Part shown: positions 45,455-53,504 of the stretch, piece after piece | Numbering within the stretch: position 1 is the first letter of the stretch | Layout of the letters: every line of letters begins with the position of its first letter | Source of the DNA: Deltaproteobacteria bacterium | GTDB lineage: Bacteria; Desulfobacterota; GWC2-55-46; DRQE01 | NCBI GenBank assembly: GCA_015492245.1 | Contig: WGFM01000001.1 | Span: forward strand, 1-53,504 | DNA length: 53,504 nt | Direction of reading: 5' to 3' | Position numbers and translations under genes: made by a program | The notes under the pieces: generated by a model | The model's input: the letters and a program-made list of their open reading frames with translations, nothing else | Told to the model about the DNA's origin: nothing | Database searches by the model: none

Positions 45455-46193
45455 CTATATCGAGAGCCTGCTCACTCGTAAGCCCGAACCTGCGCTCCCT
45501 CATCTTGAAGTCCTTTATGGCGAGAAGAAGGTCCTCTTCCCCGAAGTCTGGCCAGAGGGTGTTGGTAATATACAGCTCTGTATATGCTATCTGCCAGAGT
45601 AGAAAGTTGGATACCCTCTTCTCCCCACTGGTTCTTATCAGGAGGTCAGGGTCTGGCACCCCATTGGTATAGAGTGCCTTCTCGAACAGGCTCTCGTCTA
45701 TGTCCTCTATCCCTATCTGGCCATCTTTCACGAGCTCTGCAATCCTCCTTGAGGCATCCACAAGTTCCTGCCTTCCACCATAACTTATGGCAAGCTGAAG
45801 CACCATGGCATGGTTACCACTGGTAGCCTCCTCCACCTCGTCTATGACCCTCTTTACACCTGCTGGAAGGTTATCCCTTCTTCCTATGACCCTGAGCCTT
45901 ATATGGTTGTCCATAAGGGTCTTTGCCTCTTCCCTCAGGTGTATCTCGAGAAAGGCCATGAGCATCTCCACCTCCTGGGGTGGACGATTCCAGTTCTCAA
46001 GGGAGAAGGTGTAGAGGGTAAGATACTTCACGCCCAGCCTTCTTGCCACGAGCACAATATCCTTTGCCGCCTCTATCCCTCTTCTGTGTCCCTCTATCCG
46101 TGGCAGACCCCTCTTTTCGGCCCATCTGCCGTTACCATCCATTATTATGGCTATATGAAGTGGCACCTTATCTGACATCTCTGCTCCTGCCAT
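45447..46193 (-). CDS. uppS: Undecaprenyl (isoprenyl) diphosphate synthase
   Basis: About 248 residues. LHIAIIMDGNGRWAEKRGLP, with the catalytic Asp, then GHRRGIEA, TLYTFSLENWNRPPQEVEML and the C-terminal PDLLIRTSGEKRVSNFLLWQ are diagnostic of cis-prenyltransferases. It builds the C55 carrier lipid for cell wall synthesis. Two ATGs are possible (46193 with GAAGGA, 46178 with AGGAG); both keep the core. Confidence 0.95.
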   Translation of the reverse strand: MAGAEMSDKVPLHIAIIMDGNGRWAEKRGLPRIEGHRRGIEAAKDIVLVARRLGVKYLTLYTFSLENWNRPPQEVEMLMAFLEIHLREEAKTLMDNHIRLRVIGRRDNLPAGVKRVIDEVEEATSGNHAMVLQLAISYGGRQELVDASRRIAELVKDGQIGIEDIDESLFEKALYTNGVPDPDLLIRTSGEKRVSNFLLWQIAYTELYITNTLWPDFGEEDLLLAIKDFKMRERRFGLTSEQALDIVG

Positions 46194-46206
46194 GGAGATT
46201 CCTTCT

Positions 46207-46767
46207 TCAGACCTCCATTATCTCTCTTTCCTTCGCCTCAAGAAGGTTGTTTATGCCTTCTATCTCCTCGTCTGTTATCTTCTGTATCTCCTGCTGTGCC
46301 TTCTTGAGCTCGTCCTGTGAGATGAGCTTGTCCTTCTCGAGTTTCTTCAACCTTTCGTTGGCATCTCTTCTGACATTCCTTATGGCCACCCTGCACTCTT
46401 CGGCATACTTTCGTGCCACCTTTACCAGTTCTTTTCTTCGCTCCTCTGTGAGCTGTGGTATGGATATGCGTATGACCTTTCCGTCGTTTGTGGGGGTAAT
46501 GCCCAGGTCTGAAGAGAGTATGGCCTTTTCTATTGCCCCTATCTGGGAGATGTCCCATGGCTGTATGACTATGAGCCTTGGCTCTGGTATGTTTATGGTC
46601 GCAAGCTGGTTTACCGGGGTGGATGTTCCGTAGTAGTCAACCTTTATACCCTCGAGAAGACCTGCCGATGCCCTGCCTGTACGCAGCCTCGCAAACTCAT
46701 CCTTGAGCACAGATCGTGCCTTGTCCATCCTTCTTCTCGTCTCCTGAAAGAGTTCTTTAAGTTCCAT
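46207..46767 (-). CDS. frr: Ribosome recycling factor
   Basis: 186 residues: MELKELFQETRRRMDKARSV, then LRTGRASAGLLEGIKVDYYG, then EERRKELVKVARKYAEECRV and VRRDANERLKKLEKD, the L-shaped helical bundle and beta domain of RRF. With EF-G it splits post-termination ribosomes. ATG 46767 lies 5 bp after the pyrH stop. Length is exactly typical. Confidence 0.96.
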   Translation of the reverse strand: MELKELFQETRRRMDKARSVLKDEFARLRTGRASAGLLEGIKVDYYGTSTPVNQLATINIPEPRLIVIQPWDISQIGAIEKAILSSDLGITPTNDGKVIRISIPQLTEERRKELVKVARKYAEECRVAIRNVRRDANERLKKLEKDKLISQDELKKAQQEIQKITDEEIEGINNLLEAKEREIMEV

Positions 46768-46772
46768 CTTCC

Positions 46773-47498
46773 CTACGCCTTTACAAGGGTTCCTACCTTC
46801 TCGTTCCTCAGTATCCTCAGGATGTTGCCCTTCTCTTTTATGCTGAACACTATTATGGGAAGCCTGTTGTCCATACACAGGGTTACAGCCGTTGCATCCA
46901 TCACCTTGAGGCCCATCCTCAACACATCCAGGTATGTGAGCTCGTCGTACTTCCTTGCCGAAGGCTCTTTCAGGGGGTCCTTGTCGTAGACACCATCCAC
47001 CTTGGTTGCCTTCAGTATCGCATCTGCGTGTATCTCCATGGCCCTCAAAGAGGCGGCCGTGTCCGTTGTAAAATAGGGGTTGCCCGTTCCTGCAGCGAAT
47101 ATGACCACCCTGCCTTTCTCCAGATGCCTTACCGCCCTCCTCCTTATGTAGGGCTCGCAGAGTTCCTTCATCTCTATCGCGGATATTACCCTGGTGTATA
47201 CCCCTTTTTTTTCGAGGGCATCCTGAAGGGTCAGGGCATTGAGCACGGTTGCGAGCATGCCTATGTAGTCTGCGGTGGCCCTGTCCATACCCTTTGCACT
47301 CGCCTCTATCCCCCTGAATATGTTGCCCCCACCTATGACAACCGCCACCTCAACACCCATCTGGTGTGCCTCTTTTATCTCCTGGGCCATGCCTGATATG
47401 ACATCTGCATCTATCCCATAGGGTTTGGAGCCCATAAGGGCCTCGCCCGAAAGTTTCAGTATTATCCTTCTATATCTTGGCACAGTTTCTTCTGACAA
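46773..47498 (-). CDS. pyrH: UMP kinase
   Basis: 241 residues, amino-acid-kinase fold: [53 protein letters not shown], then [20 protein letters not shown] and [12 protein letters not shown]. It phosphorylates UMP to UDP for RNA and cell wall precursors. The start is TTG with AAGGAG about ten bases upstream; no ATG fits. The gene lies 21 bp after tsf. Confidence 0.96.
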   Translation of the reverse strand: MSEETVPRYRRIILKLSGEALMGSKPYGIDADVISGMAQEIKEAHQMGVEVAVVIGGGNIFRGIEASAKGMDRATADYIGMLATVLNALTLQDALEKKGVYTRVISAIEMKELCEPYIRRRAVRHLEKGRVVIFAAGTGNPYFTTDTAASLRAMEIHADAILKATKVDGVYDKDPLKEPSARKYDELTYLDVLRMGLKVMDATAVTLCMDNRLPIIVFSIKEKGNILRILRNEKVGTLVKA

Positions 47499-47519
47499 TT
47501 AGCCCTGCTCCTTAAGGGT

Positions 47520-48116
47520 CTATTCTTCTCCCACGCGGAAGCGTGCGAACCTTCTTACCTGTATGTTCTCGCCGAGCTTTGCGATGGTCTGTTTTACCAG
47601 CTCTTCTACGGTTATCTCAGGGTTCTTAACGAACTCCTGCTCCATAAGGCATGCCTCTTTGAAGAACTTTTCAAGCCTTCCCTCGACTATCTTCTCTATC
47701 ACATTGGCGGGCTTACCAGAGGATTCGGCCTGTTTTCTGAGTATCTCCTTCTCCGCTTCTACAACATCCTGTGGAACATCCTCCCTACTCACATACTGTG
47801 GGCTCATCGCGGCTATGTGCATGGCCACATCCTTTACCAGTGTCTGAAAATCCTCTGTCCTTGCCACAAAGTCTGTCTCGCAGTCTACCTCCAGGAGCAC
47901 CCCTATCTTTCCACCAGCGTGTATGTACGCAGAGACACGCCCCTCTTTTGTGGTCCTGCCGGCCTTCCTGTGGGCAGATGCCATGCCCTTCTCCCTCAGG
48001 TATGTTATTGCCTTCTCTATGTCTCCACTGCACTCTTTGAGTGCCTTCCTGCAATCCAGGATACCTGCCCCGGTCTTCTCTCTCAACTCCTTTACCTTCT
48101 CGACGGCTATCTCCAT
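47520..48116 (-). CDS. tsf: Elongation factor Ts
   Basis: 198 residues. The N-terminal UBA domain ([20 protein letters not shown]) is followed by the EF-Tu-contacting block [20 protein letters not shown]. Only one core subdomain follows, so this is the short form found in many bacteria outside enterics. It recycles GDP from EF-Tu. It is preceded by rpsB with a 67-bp gap. Confidence 0.96.
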   Translation of the reverse strand: MEIAVEKVKELREKTGAGILDCRKALKECSGDIEKAITYLREKGMASAHRKAGRTTKEGRVSAYIHAGGKIGVLLEVDCETDFVARTEDFQTLVKDVAMHIAAMSPQYVSREDVPQDVVEAEKEILRKQAESSGKPANVIEKIVEGRLEKFFKEACLMEQEFVKNPEITVEELVKQTIAKLGENIQVRRFARFRVGEE

Positions 48117-48183
48117 GCTCTCCTCTTACCTCCTTGAAAGACTGCTTTTATCTGATCCCTGCCAGAAGCAGGCAGGGTATTTG

Positions 48184-48996
48184 TCATGTGGTCTGCTCCA
48201 CCTTTTCGGTGGTCTCTTCGGGTGTGCCCTCCTGGGGTTCCTCCTGGGCCGGCTCTTCGGGTTTCACCTCTTCGGGCTCTTCTTCCTTTGTCTGGGCAGC
48301 AAGGGTCTCCTCGTAGATGGTCTTGCCCTCCAGGCAGGCATCTGCCACGGCGTTTGAGAAGAGGTCTATGGCCCTTATGGCATCATCGTTGCCTGGTATC
48401 ACATAGTCCACCTCATCGGGATCACAGTTGGTATCCACTATGGCAACAACAGGTATGCCAAGTTTTCTTGCCTCCTTTATGGCGATACTCTCTTTTTTCG
48501 AGTCCACGACAAACATGACACCTGGAAGCCCACCCATGTTCCTTACCCCGCCGAAGTTCTTGTCAAGCCTCACCCTTTCCTTCTCGAGCCTTGTGAGTGC
48601 CTTCTTCGAGAGCCTTGCAGGGTTGCCCTTCTCCTTTAGCTCCTCCAGCTCCTTGAGCCTCTGTATACTCCGTCTTATGGTTGAAAAATTTGTCAACAAC
48701 CCTCCTATCCAGCGGTGGTTGACATAGTCCATGCCACAGCGTTTTGCCGCCTGCTCTATGGCGTTCTGGGCCTGTTTTTTTGTGCCCACAAAGAGTATCT
48801 TCTCACCCCTCGAAGCAACATCCCTTATGAAATCATGTGCCACCCTGAACATCCTTACCGTCTGCTGCAGGTCTATGATATATATACCGTTTCTTGCCCC
48901 GAAGATGTAGGGCTTCATCTTGGGGTTCCAGCGTCTTGTCTGGTGGCCAAAGTGGACCCCTGCCTCAAGTAGCTGTTTCATCGTAAGATAACCCAT
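48184..48996 (-). CDS. rpsB: Small ribosomal subunit protein uS2
   Basis: 270 residues, [20 protein letters not shown] onward. [44 protein letters not shown] and [20 protein letters not shown] are family blocks. The last 40 residues are an acidic Glu/Pro tail ([18 protein letters not shown]), a common variable extension. ATG 48996 has AAAAAAGGAGGTACA; an in-frame upstream codon has no site. First gene of its operon. Confidence 0.96.
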   Translation of the reverse strand: MGYLTMKQLLEAGVHFGHQTRRWNPKMKPYIFGARNGIYIIDLQQTVRMFRVAHDFIRDVASRGEKILFVGTKKQAQNAIEQAAKRCGMDYVNHRWIGGLLTNFSTIRRSIQRLKELEELKEKGNPARLSKKALTRLEKERVRLDKNFGGVRNMGGLPGVMFVVDSKKESIAIKEARKLGIPVVAIVDTNCDPDEVDYVIPGNDDAIRAIDLFSNAVADACLEGKTIYEETLAAQTKEEEPEEVKPEEPAQEEPQEGTPEETTEKVEQTT

Positions 48997-49062
48997 TGTA
49001 CCTCCTTTTTTGGTTTTTTCCTCCACCCCGGGAAGACAGAATCCCTATCTGCCAGAAAAGAG

Positions 49063-49134
49063 ACACCCCTGCCTCCCTCTAAAAAGGGGTGTGCGATATG
49101 ATATTCAAGATAATCTTTTTATCACAATAATCAA
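49063..49134 (-). promoter_or_regulatory. rpsB promoter and leader hairpin
   Basis: Minus strand TTGATT (49134-49129), 16 bp, TATCTT (49112-49107) is a fair promoter. The resulting leader of about 100 nt contains a stem ACACCCC (49063-49069) with GGGGTGT (49086-49092) around a 16-nt loop. uS2 represses its own operon through leader RNA in some bacteria; that this hairpin serves so is a guess. Confidence 0.4.
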
Positions 49135-49340
49135 ATACTTTCAAGGACAAAAAATCGCTCTACAACGCAACCCCGATGGTCTTCATCTTACCCTCTGGGG
49201 GGTACATATGAACTCCCACTGGTCGCAGGCTCTCTTTGTCCTCAAAGTGTGCATACTGGGGTGGAAAGTTCGCCCTTTTAAGGGGTTTGTCGGTGCTTCT
49301 GCTTTTGACCCCTATTTATGAGTTGCCATAAAGAGTTTTC
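49135..49340. other. Interval upstream of the rpsB promoter
   Basis: About 200 bp between the rpsB promoter and the end of the possible small ORF. I see no gene, RNA or repeat here. Confidence 0.4.
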
Positions 49341-49517
49341 TCAGATACCTCCTTGTTGCCGTAGGTCCTGGGTCTCTGGGCAGGTCTTCAAGTCTTCTGG
49401 GGCGGCTCTTTCTTCCCGGGCTTTCCTGGTAGTATCTGCGCGGGAAAGCAGTTCTGTCCCCAGGATGACCACCATAAAGAGGACCGAAAGATATGTGGAC
49501 CCACCTTCTCTGCCCAT
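49341..49517 (-). CDS. Possible 58-residue membrane peptide
   Basis: A minus-strand frame from ATG 49517 encodes MGREGGSTYLSVLFMVVILG, then TELLSRADTTRKAREERAAP and a polar end. One membrane helix (residues 8-24) is followed by a basic, charged tail, a believable small inner-membrane protein. However, the AGAGG upstream is too close to the ATG to be a good ribosome site, and I recognise no family. It lies between the lipoprotein gene and the rpsB operon, both on the same strand. Confidence 0.3.
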   Translation of the reverse strand: MGREGGSTYLSVLFMVVILGTELLSRADTTRKAREERAAPEDLKTCPETQDLRQQGGI

Positions 49518-49576
49518 CCTCTACCACTCGTTGTATGGCACTGCGTTAGGGCACAGGAGCTCGCTTCCTGACCTGA

Positions 49577-50116
49577 CTATGATAGCACGATATTAAAAAA
49601 GGCTTTCAAGATGGTGCCTCCCTGTCCGGCACCACTCGATAAAGGGTTTCCGGTGTATTGGAGGTCCTCCACCCTTTCGACAATCCAGCCCCTGTCCTCA
49701 TCCCTCACAAGGTGGTAACGCATGTTGTAGTTGATCTCTTTCAAGGGCTCCACCTCTCTGCCTGTCCTGTAGTCTATCCAGCGGTAGGACCACCGCTCCG
49801 TTGTATCCACAGTGGCCTTCTTCTCTTCTATCTTTATCTTGCCAAACTCCAGTGTGTGCAGTTCTGCCTCCATCACCTCGGATGCCTGGAGATAGGATGT
49901 TATTATAATCCTTATCCTTCTGAACTCATCTCTTCCTGTAACCTCTTTCAGTCTGTCGTAGAACTGGCTTTTATAGGCCTCTATGAGGGCATAGTTGTAC
50001 CTGGTTACAACCTTTTTGAGGAGTTCTTCTTCCGAGGGCTCCTTCTCCCAGGTAGTGCAACCTGTAAGGATTAGAGCAATGACGAAGATGGCTGCCAATC
50101 CCATTGGGATCCTCAT
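49577..50116 (-). CDS. Predicted lipoprotein
   Basis: 179 residues. MRIPMGLAAIFVIALILTGC is a lipoprotein signal with the lipobox L-T-G-C, so the mature protein starts at Cys20. The rest is soluble: an N-terminal helix (PSEEELLKKVVTRYNYALIE), then alternating strands (WSYRWIDYRTGREVEP, then MRYHLVRDEDRGWIVERVED), a layout resembling NTF2-like or lumazine-type lipoproteins. There are no catalytic residues or haem sites. The start has AAGGAG eleven bases upstream. It sits 63 bp after the beta-propeller gene and may be cotranscribed with it. Function not known. Confidence 0.7.
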   Translation of the reverse strand: MRIPMGLAAIFVIALILTGCTTWEKEPSEEELLKKVVTRYNYALIEAYKSQFYDRLKEVTGRDEFRRIRIIITSYLQASEVMEAELHTLEFGKIKIEEKKATVDTTERWSYRWIDYRTGREVEPLKEINYNMRYHLVRDEDRGWIVERVEDLQYTGNPLSSGAGQGGTILKAFFNIVLS

Positions 50117-50179
50117 GGTTCCACCGTTCTCCTTGCTGTAATAGTTGTTTTTTAGGACCTGCATCATGCCCTCATCTTT

Positions 50180-51457
50180 TCAATCCACAGCGTATAACCA
50201 CCCATCTCCATCTATTATGTATATGGTTCCATCATCTCCTATTGCAGGCGCGCTGCCATGGAGTTCAGCCCCCTCGCCTATCTTCATCTTCCAGAGGAGT
50301 ATTCCATCCTCTCCATTGAGACAGTACAGGTTGCCCTCGGTATCCACAAAGTATAGCCTTCCACTGCCATCAAGTGCAGGTGGAGAGGAAAGAAAGGGAT
50401 ATGGCACCACATATCGCCACATCTCCTTTCCGCTGGATATATGGAATGTCACAAGGGCGGATCCATTGTTTCCAGTGTTTGCATCCATATGCAGCAGGCC
50501 GTCTCTGGAGACCGCGGGGTTTGCCCAATAGGTTCTGTAGTTGCGTGTATCGTATCGCACGGATGTGAAGACAAACCCCTTCGGCGTAAGACGAGCCCTC
50601 ACACCATGTATTATGGTGGTCTCCCCTTTGGTCTTTACAGGATAGAACACCATGCCCCCATGCCCCACATGCGGCAGTGTATGGATCTGAACCTGTGCGT
50701 TGTCAAGCCTCCATAGTTGCTCTCCCTCCATGTTCATGGCAATAAGGTAGCCCTTCCCCCTTGTATCTCTGGTTAGCACATATACAATCCTCCTGTCAAT
50801 ATCCACAGAAGGGGTGGAAAAGTAGAGGTAACCCCCAAGGCTCCACCTTATCTTTCCATCTGGAGAAACAGAGACCATCTTGCCACCTGTGCCATCGAGC
50901 ATGCCCCCGACCCTTGGCCGAAAAAGTCCGATGTAGATATTACCCTCAGGGTCAACGGTTATACTGCCCGGGCCTGTTCCCCCTCTTTCTATTTCAGTCT
51001 TCCAGAGAAGCCTCCAGTCCTTTACAGAGAGGGCATGAAGGATGCCCACATCGGTATCATCTCTTGTTATCGGGGCATAAAAGTAGACCACCGATTCATC
51101 TGGTGAGAGTGCTGGCGATGTTACAGGAGACCTGTAACTGCTGGGGTATGTGAAGGTGTTTTTTATCCTTCCCTTTTCATCCACAAGATGGAGTGCATGC
51201 GTGTAGTGTCCATCCTTCATTGTGGGGTCATAGAGTCCTGTAACGCATATTCCATGTTTGCCCACAACAGGTGTCTTGATGTGGTCTGTGAGTGCCCTTA
51301 CATCCACCTTCCAGGCAATCTGTGGTTGTTTCCTTGTGGTCTTTGTTGCATGGGTCTGTCCTGTATGGAGGGCATCGTGCTGCAGCATCCCCCATCCACC
51401 GTAAGAGGGTGCGGGAAGAGAAAGGACAAGGAAGATAGCTAAAAGCTTTCGTAACAT
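50180..51457 (-). CDS. Secreted PQQ-like beta-propeller protein
   Basis: 425 residues. Signal peptide MLRKLLAIFLVLSLPAPSYG, then a WGMLQHDALHTGQT opening like that of PQQ-repeat proteins. Repeats with W at regular intervals (QIAWKVDV, WRLLWKTEIE, GSITVDPEGNIYIGL, KIRWSLGG, QLWRLDN, KEMWRYVVPYP, ILLWKMKIGE, then DDGTIYIIDGDGWLYAVD) indicate seven or eight blades. Catalytic residues of PQQ dehydrogenases are not evident, so a binding or scaffold role is more likely. It lies 16 bp after the multiheme cytochrome gene, and similar pairs occur in cytochrome-rich bacteria. A partner role in electron transfer is inferred from position only. Confidence 0.75.
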   Translation of the reverse strand: MLRKLLAIFLVLSLPAPSYGGWGMLQHDALHTGQTHATKTTRKQPQIAWKVDVRALTDHIKTPVVGKHGICVTGLYDPTMKDGHYTHALHLVDEKGRIKNTFTYPSSYRSPVTSPALSPDESVVYFYAPITRDDTDVGILHALSVKDWRLLWKTEIERGGTGPGSITVDPEGNIYIGLFRPRVGGMLDGTGGKMVSVSPDGKIRWSLGGYLYFSTPSVDIDRRIVYVLTRDTRGKGYLIAMNMEGEQLWRLDNAQVQIHTLPHVGHGGMVFYPVKTKGETTIIHGVRARLTPKGFVFTSVRYDTRNYRTYWANPAVSRDGLLHMDANTGNNGSALVTFHISSGKEMWRYVVPYPFLSSPPALDGSGRLYFVDTEGNLYCLNGEDGILLWKMKIGEGAELHGSAPAIGDDGTIYIIDGDGWLYAVD

Positions 51458-51473
51458 CTCGATAAGTCAGACC

Positions 51474-53504
51474 TTAAGGTGGAGTATAATCGTAATTGGC
51501 CCTGGTATTCGAGTTCTGGTTGTCTCCGCCATCTGCACATGCGTTGTATACCGCCGTATCGTCTGTGAGGCTACAGAGCATGTTACTCGTTGTGGTTCCA
51601 GGGGTATATCCGCGCCAGGTGGCTCCACCTATGAGTGCCCTTCCTACAACATTGCTGCCCCCTGCTGCCGAGGTATCCAGGGGTGCACCATGTATGAGCC
51701 CCAGGGCATCGTACTTTCCACCTACAGTGTCAGTTGCTATGAGCCCTCCCCCATGGCACCTCATGCACACTATACCCCTTGGTGGGTCTCCTACCGATCC
51801 AGCACTTGCGGGATCACATAGAGACCTTCTTCTTCCGGAATTCCAGTCTGCAGGATGTGGCTGCCTGGGGAAGGTGTAGAAGTAGGGTGCACCCGAGGAG
51901 GAGCGGCATACCACATCCTTGAACCCGTACACATCTGCCCTGTGGCAGTTCAGGCAGAGGTTGTTGGGATCAGCGTTCGTCGCCGCCGTGCTGTAAAGGT
52001 TGGTTGTAGCGCTTCTTCCCCGGGTTTCGTCTGTCCAGTAGATGAGGTTCGAATAGTCTATGGTGATGGTCCCACCCAGGCCATCGTTTACCGTGTATGT
52101 TATACCGGGCTGTAGTTTACGCAGTATAAAGGGTCTGCTCGAGCCATGGGGGCCCCTTGCTGTATTGCCTGTGCTACCGATGGCATCGGCCTCGTGGCAA
52201 TCCACACATGTTATGGTGGAGGTGGACCTCCATGGAGGCACGAAGTTTTCCGAAAGGTCGTTCTCCGTGCCTATGGCGAGGTCTGTCCTCGTGCCCGGGC
52301 ATGGCTGGTTGGAGGTGTAGGTGCCATCATCGGGTAACGAGAGTCCACCGGCCGTGGCACAGCTACCGGTTGCATCCACCAGTCCCCATGCATTGTTTGC
52401 CCCTGCAGGTGGCTGGTTTCTTCCACGCCCGTAGACAGGGTGCCATGCGCTGTTTACCGTGGTATCGGTTGCAAACTGGTATGCCACATCGGTCATCTTC
52501 TTGTTGGACGGCATCAGCGCACCAGCCCATGTCTTCGTGGTGGATGGTGAGATGGGCTGGTTGGTATTGGTGCCTGTTGTATCTCCCCATGCCCATGCCG
52601 AATGACATTTGGAGCACAGCTCGTGGAGATAGTTTGTGGAGCCGAGGCTCTCTATGGTGCCGGATACGGCACCTGTAGCGGCATCCACACTCACCCCCCA
52701 CACCCCGTAGTTTGCAGGCCCTATCCTTACCCCTCCAGGGTCATCCTCCACCCTGTTGGGGTTTGTGGTTCCTGCACTCCACTGGAATACGGTGCCCCTC
52801 TGGGGATTGGTGCTGCCCGAACCATACCCCTGTGCCACATGGGGATTATGACAATCTGTGCACTCTGCGTGTGCACCGACACTGAGTAGCCATCCCGAGC
52901 CAGGCAGTGCCCTGTTCGACTCGTTCTGGAGATCATGTCTGGCGTAGTAAGCAGAGCTTCTTACAGGATGCCCACTGCCCTCTGCTGCAAACAGGTAGTC
53001 CACCTGTGCCTTGATATTGGTGGTTATCGTGCCCCCGGCATTGGCAGGCCCATCGGCGTCATGGCACCTCAGGCACAGGGCCTCCTCCCTCGCTATGAGC
53101 TGACGGGGGATGACCTCTTTTGTGGTCGTAGTGGGGTCAGGGGCAACATTGTAGGTTGTGCCATCCACCGTGCCGAAGTCATAACCAGCGGCAGGGTCAG
53201 CATCCATTATTCCATGTGGTGTATGGCAGTTTATGCATTTTGTATTATCGGCTGCCGCGCGTGCCTCTCTGGGATATATGTCCCCTCCACCCGTGCCAGG
53301 CCAGACAAACCCTGTGCTTATACCATGGCTCGAGCTCTGGTAGTTCGTCCTGGCCTGATAGAACCCCCAGTATCCATAGCCGGTCTTGAAGGGCATGAGC
53401 GTCATGTTCTCGTGGCAATACCAGCACAACTCGCTCGAGTTGTCGCCGAAAAGAAGATATGGGTCTGCCACACCAGCGGTGGAATCCGGCGGGTTGTTCT
53501 CTGG
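51474..53504 (-). CDS. Multiheme c-type cytochrome, 5' end outside the window
   Basis: 676 visible residues; the frame is still open at the right edge, so the N-terminus and signal peptide are missing. Eight CxxCH haem sites are present: CWYCH, CINCH, CLRCH, CTDCH, CSKCH, CVDCH, CLNCH and CMRCH. They are spaced 40-100 residues apart, with long Gly/Thr/Asn-rich connectors (for example GRGRNQPPAGANNAWG). This wide spacing suggests a large extracellular or periplasmic electron-transfer protein of the doubled-CXXCH or OmcX-like kind rather than a compact nitrite reductase. System II genes ccsB-resB at 25521-27793 would mature it. Exact family and partner are unknown. Confidence 0.88.
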   Translation of the reverse strand, partial: PENNPPDSTAGVADPYLLFGDNSSELCWYCHENMTLMPFKTGYGYWGFYQARTNYQSSSHGISTGFVWPGTGGGDIYPREARAAADNTKCINCHTPHGIMDADPAAGYDFGTVDGTTYNVAPDPTTTTKEVIPRQLIAREEALCLRCHDADGPANAGGTITTNIKAQVDYLFAAEGSGHPVRSSAYYARHDLQNESNRALPGSGWLLSVGAHAECTDCHNPHVAQGYGSGSTNPQRGTVFQWSAGTTNPNRVEDDPGGVRIGPANYGVWGVSVDAATGAVSGTIESLGSTNYLHELCSKCHSAWAWGDTTGTNTNQPISPSTTKTWAGALMPSNKKMTDVAYQFATDTTVNSAWHPVYGRGRNQPPAGANNAWGLVDATGSCATAGGLSLPDDGTYTSNQPCPGTRTDLAIGTENDLSENFVPPWRSTSTITCVDCHEADAIGSTGNTARGPHGSSRPFILRKLQPGITYTVNDGLGGTITIDYSNLIYWTDETRGRSATTNLYSTAATNADPNNLCLNCHRADVYGFKDVVCRSSSGAPYFYTFPRQPHPADWNSGRRRSLCDPASAGSVGDPPRGIVCMRCHGGGLIATDTVGGKYDALGLIHGAPLDTSAAGGSNVVGRALIGGATWRGYTPGTTTSNMLCSLTDDTAVYNACADGGDNQNSNTRANYDYTPP

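Overview
The window looks like a bacterial chromosome segment from an anaerobic, cytochrome-rich, diderm lineage, most plausibly Nitrospirota (Thermodesulfovibrionia-like) or Desulfobacterota. The basis is System II cytochrome c maturation (CcsB/ResB), an octaheme-or-larger CxxCH cytochrome, the gene order ilvD-ilvB-ilvN-ilvC-psd-pssA-leuA-leuC-leuD-leuB, a PUR-like protein inside the leu operon, and heavy use of AGG (Arg) and ATA (Ile) codons. The placement is inference, because no rRNA gene is present. I saw no tRNA, no rRNA, no CRISPR array and no recognisable DNA-binding transcription factor.

Layout. (1) 1-1944, minus strand: one end of a contractile injection system (eCIS) locus that runs out of the window, with the first 29 codons of a tail sheath protein, an uncharacterised protein and a DUF4255/Pvc16-like cap protein. 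(2) 1956-3220: decayed DNA with a 532-bp internally deleted IS256-family element (terminal inverted repeats and a 9-bp target duplication still visible), a methyltransferase fragment and a Cys-rich fragment. (3) 3222-8120, plus: copper locus with CopA ATPase, a membrane-anchored cupredoxin, an alpha-glucan phosphorylase carrying an N-terminal YHS metal-binding domain, and a 27-codon YHS stub. (4) 8142-15815, minus: SAP-like protein, PutA, phospholipase-D/cardiolipin synthase, thioredoxin, CcdA-like thiol transporter, FAD oxidoreductase and a secreted FixH/YtkA-like protein, headed by a perfect-consensus promoter whose spacer is a palindrome. (5) 15959-20171: accessory stretch with an orphan PD-(D/E)XK-like nuclease, a three-gene cassette (two paralogues around a coiled-coil protein, remotely DUF2589-like) and a divergent staphylococcal-nuclease-like protein. 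(6) 20409-25041, plus: VanZ-like protein, a secreted ComEC-type metallo-beta-lactamase-fold protein, PBP1A and a metallophosphoesterase. (7) 25112-30043: zinc-ribbon protein (minus), then ccsB-resB-mrfA (plus). (8) 30076-41349, minus: complete isoleucine/valine and leucine pathway operon with phosphatidylserine synthesis and decarboxylation genes inside it. (9) 41472-49134, minus: rpsB-tsf-pyrH-frr-uppS-cdsA-dxr-rseP-tsaB. (10) 49341-53504, minus: possible small membrane protein, lipoprotein, PQQ-type beta-propeller and a multiheme c-type cytochrome cut by the window edge.

How the parts fit. CcsB/ResB attach haem to apocytochromes such as the multiheme protein at the right end; the thioredoxin/CcdA pair could supply periplasmic thiol reductant for this or for copper proteins. 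The two large biosynthetic operons are tightly packed, often with 4-bp ATGA overlaps, and are housekeeping. The strongest candidate for an undescribed system is the cassette at 17624-19071, which has its own near-consensus promoter, strong ribosome binding sites and an operator-like palindrome, and lies between an orphan nuclease and a second nuclease.
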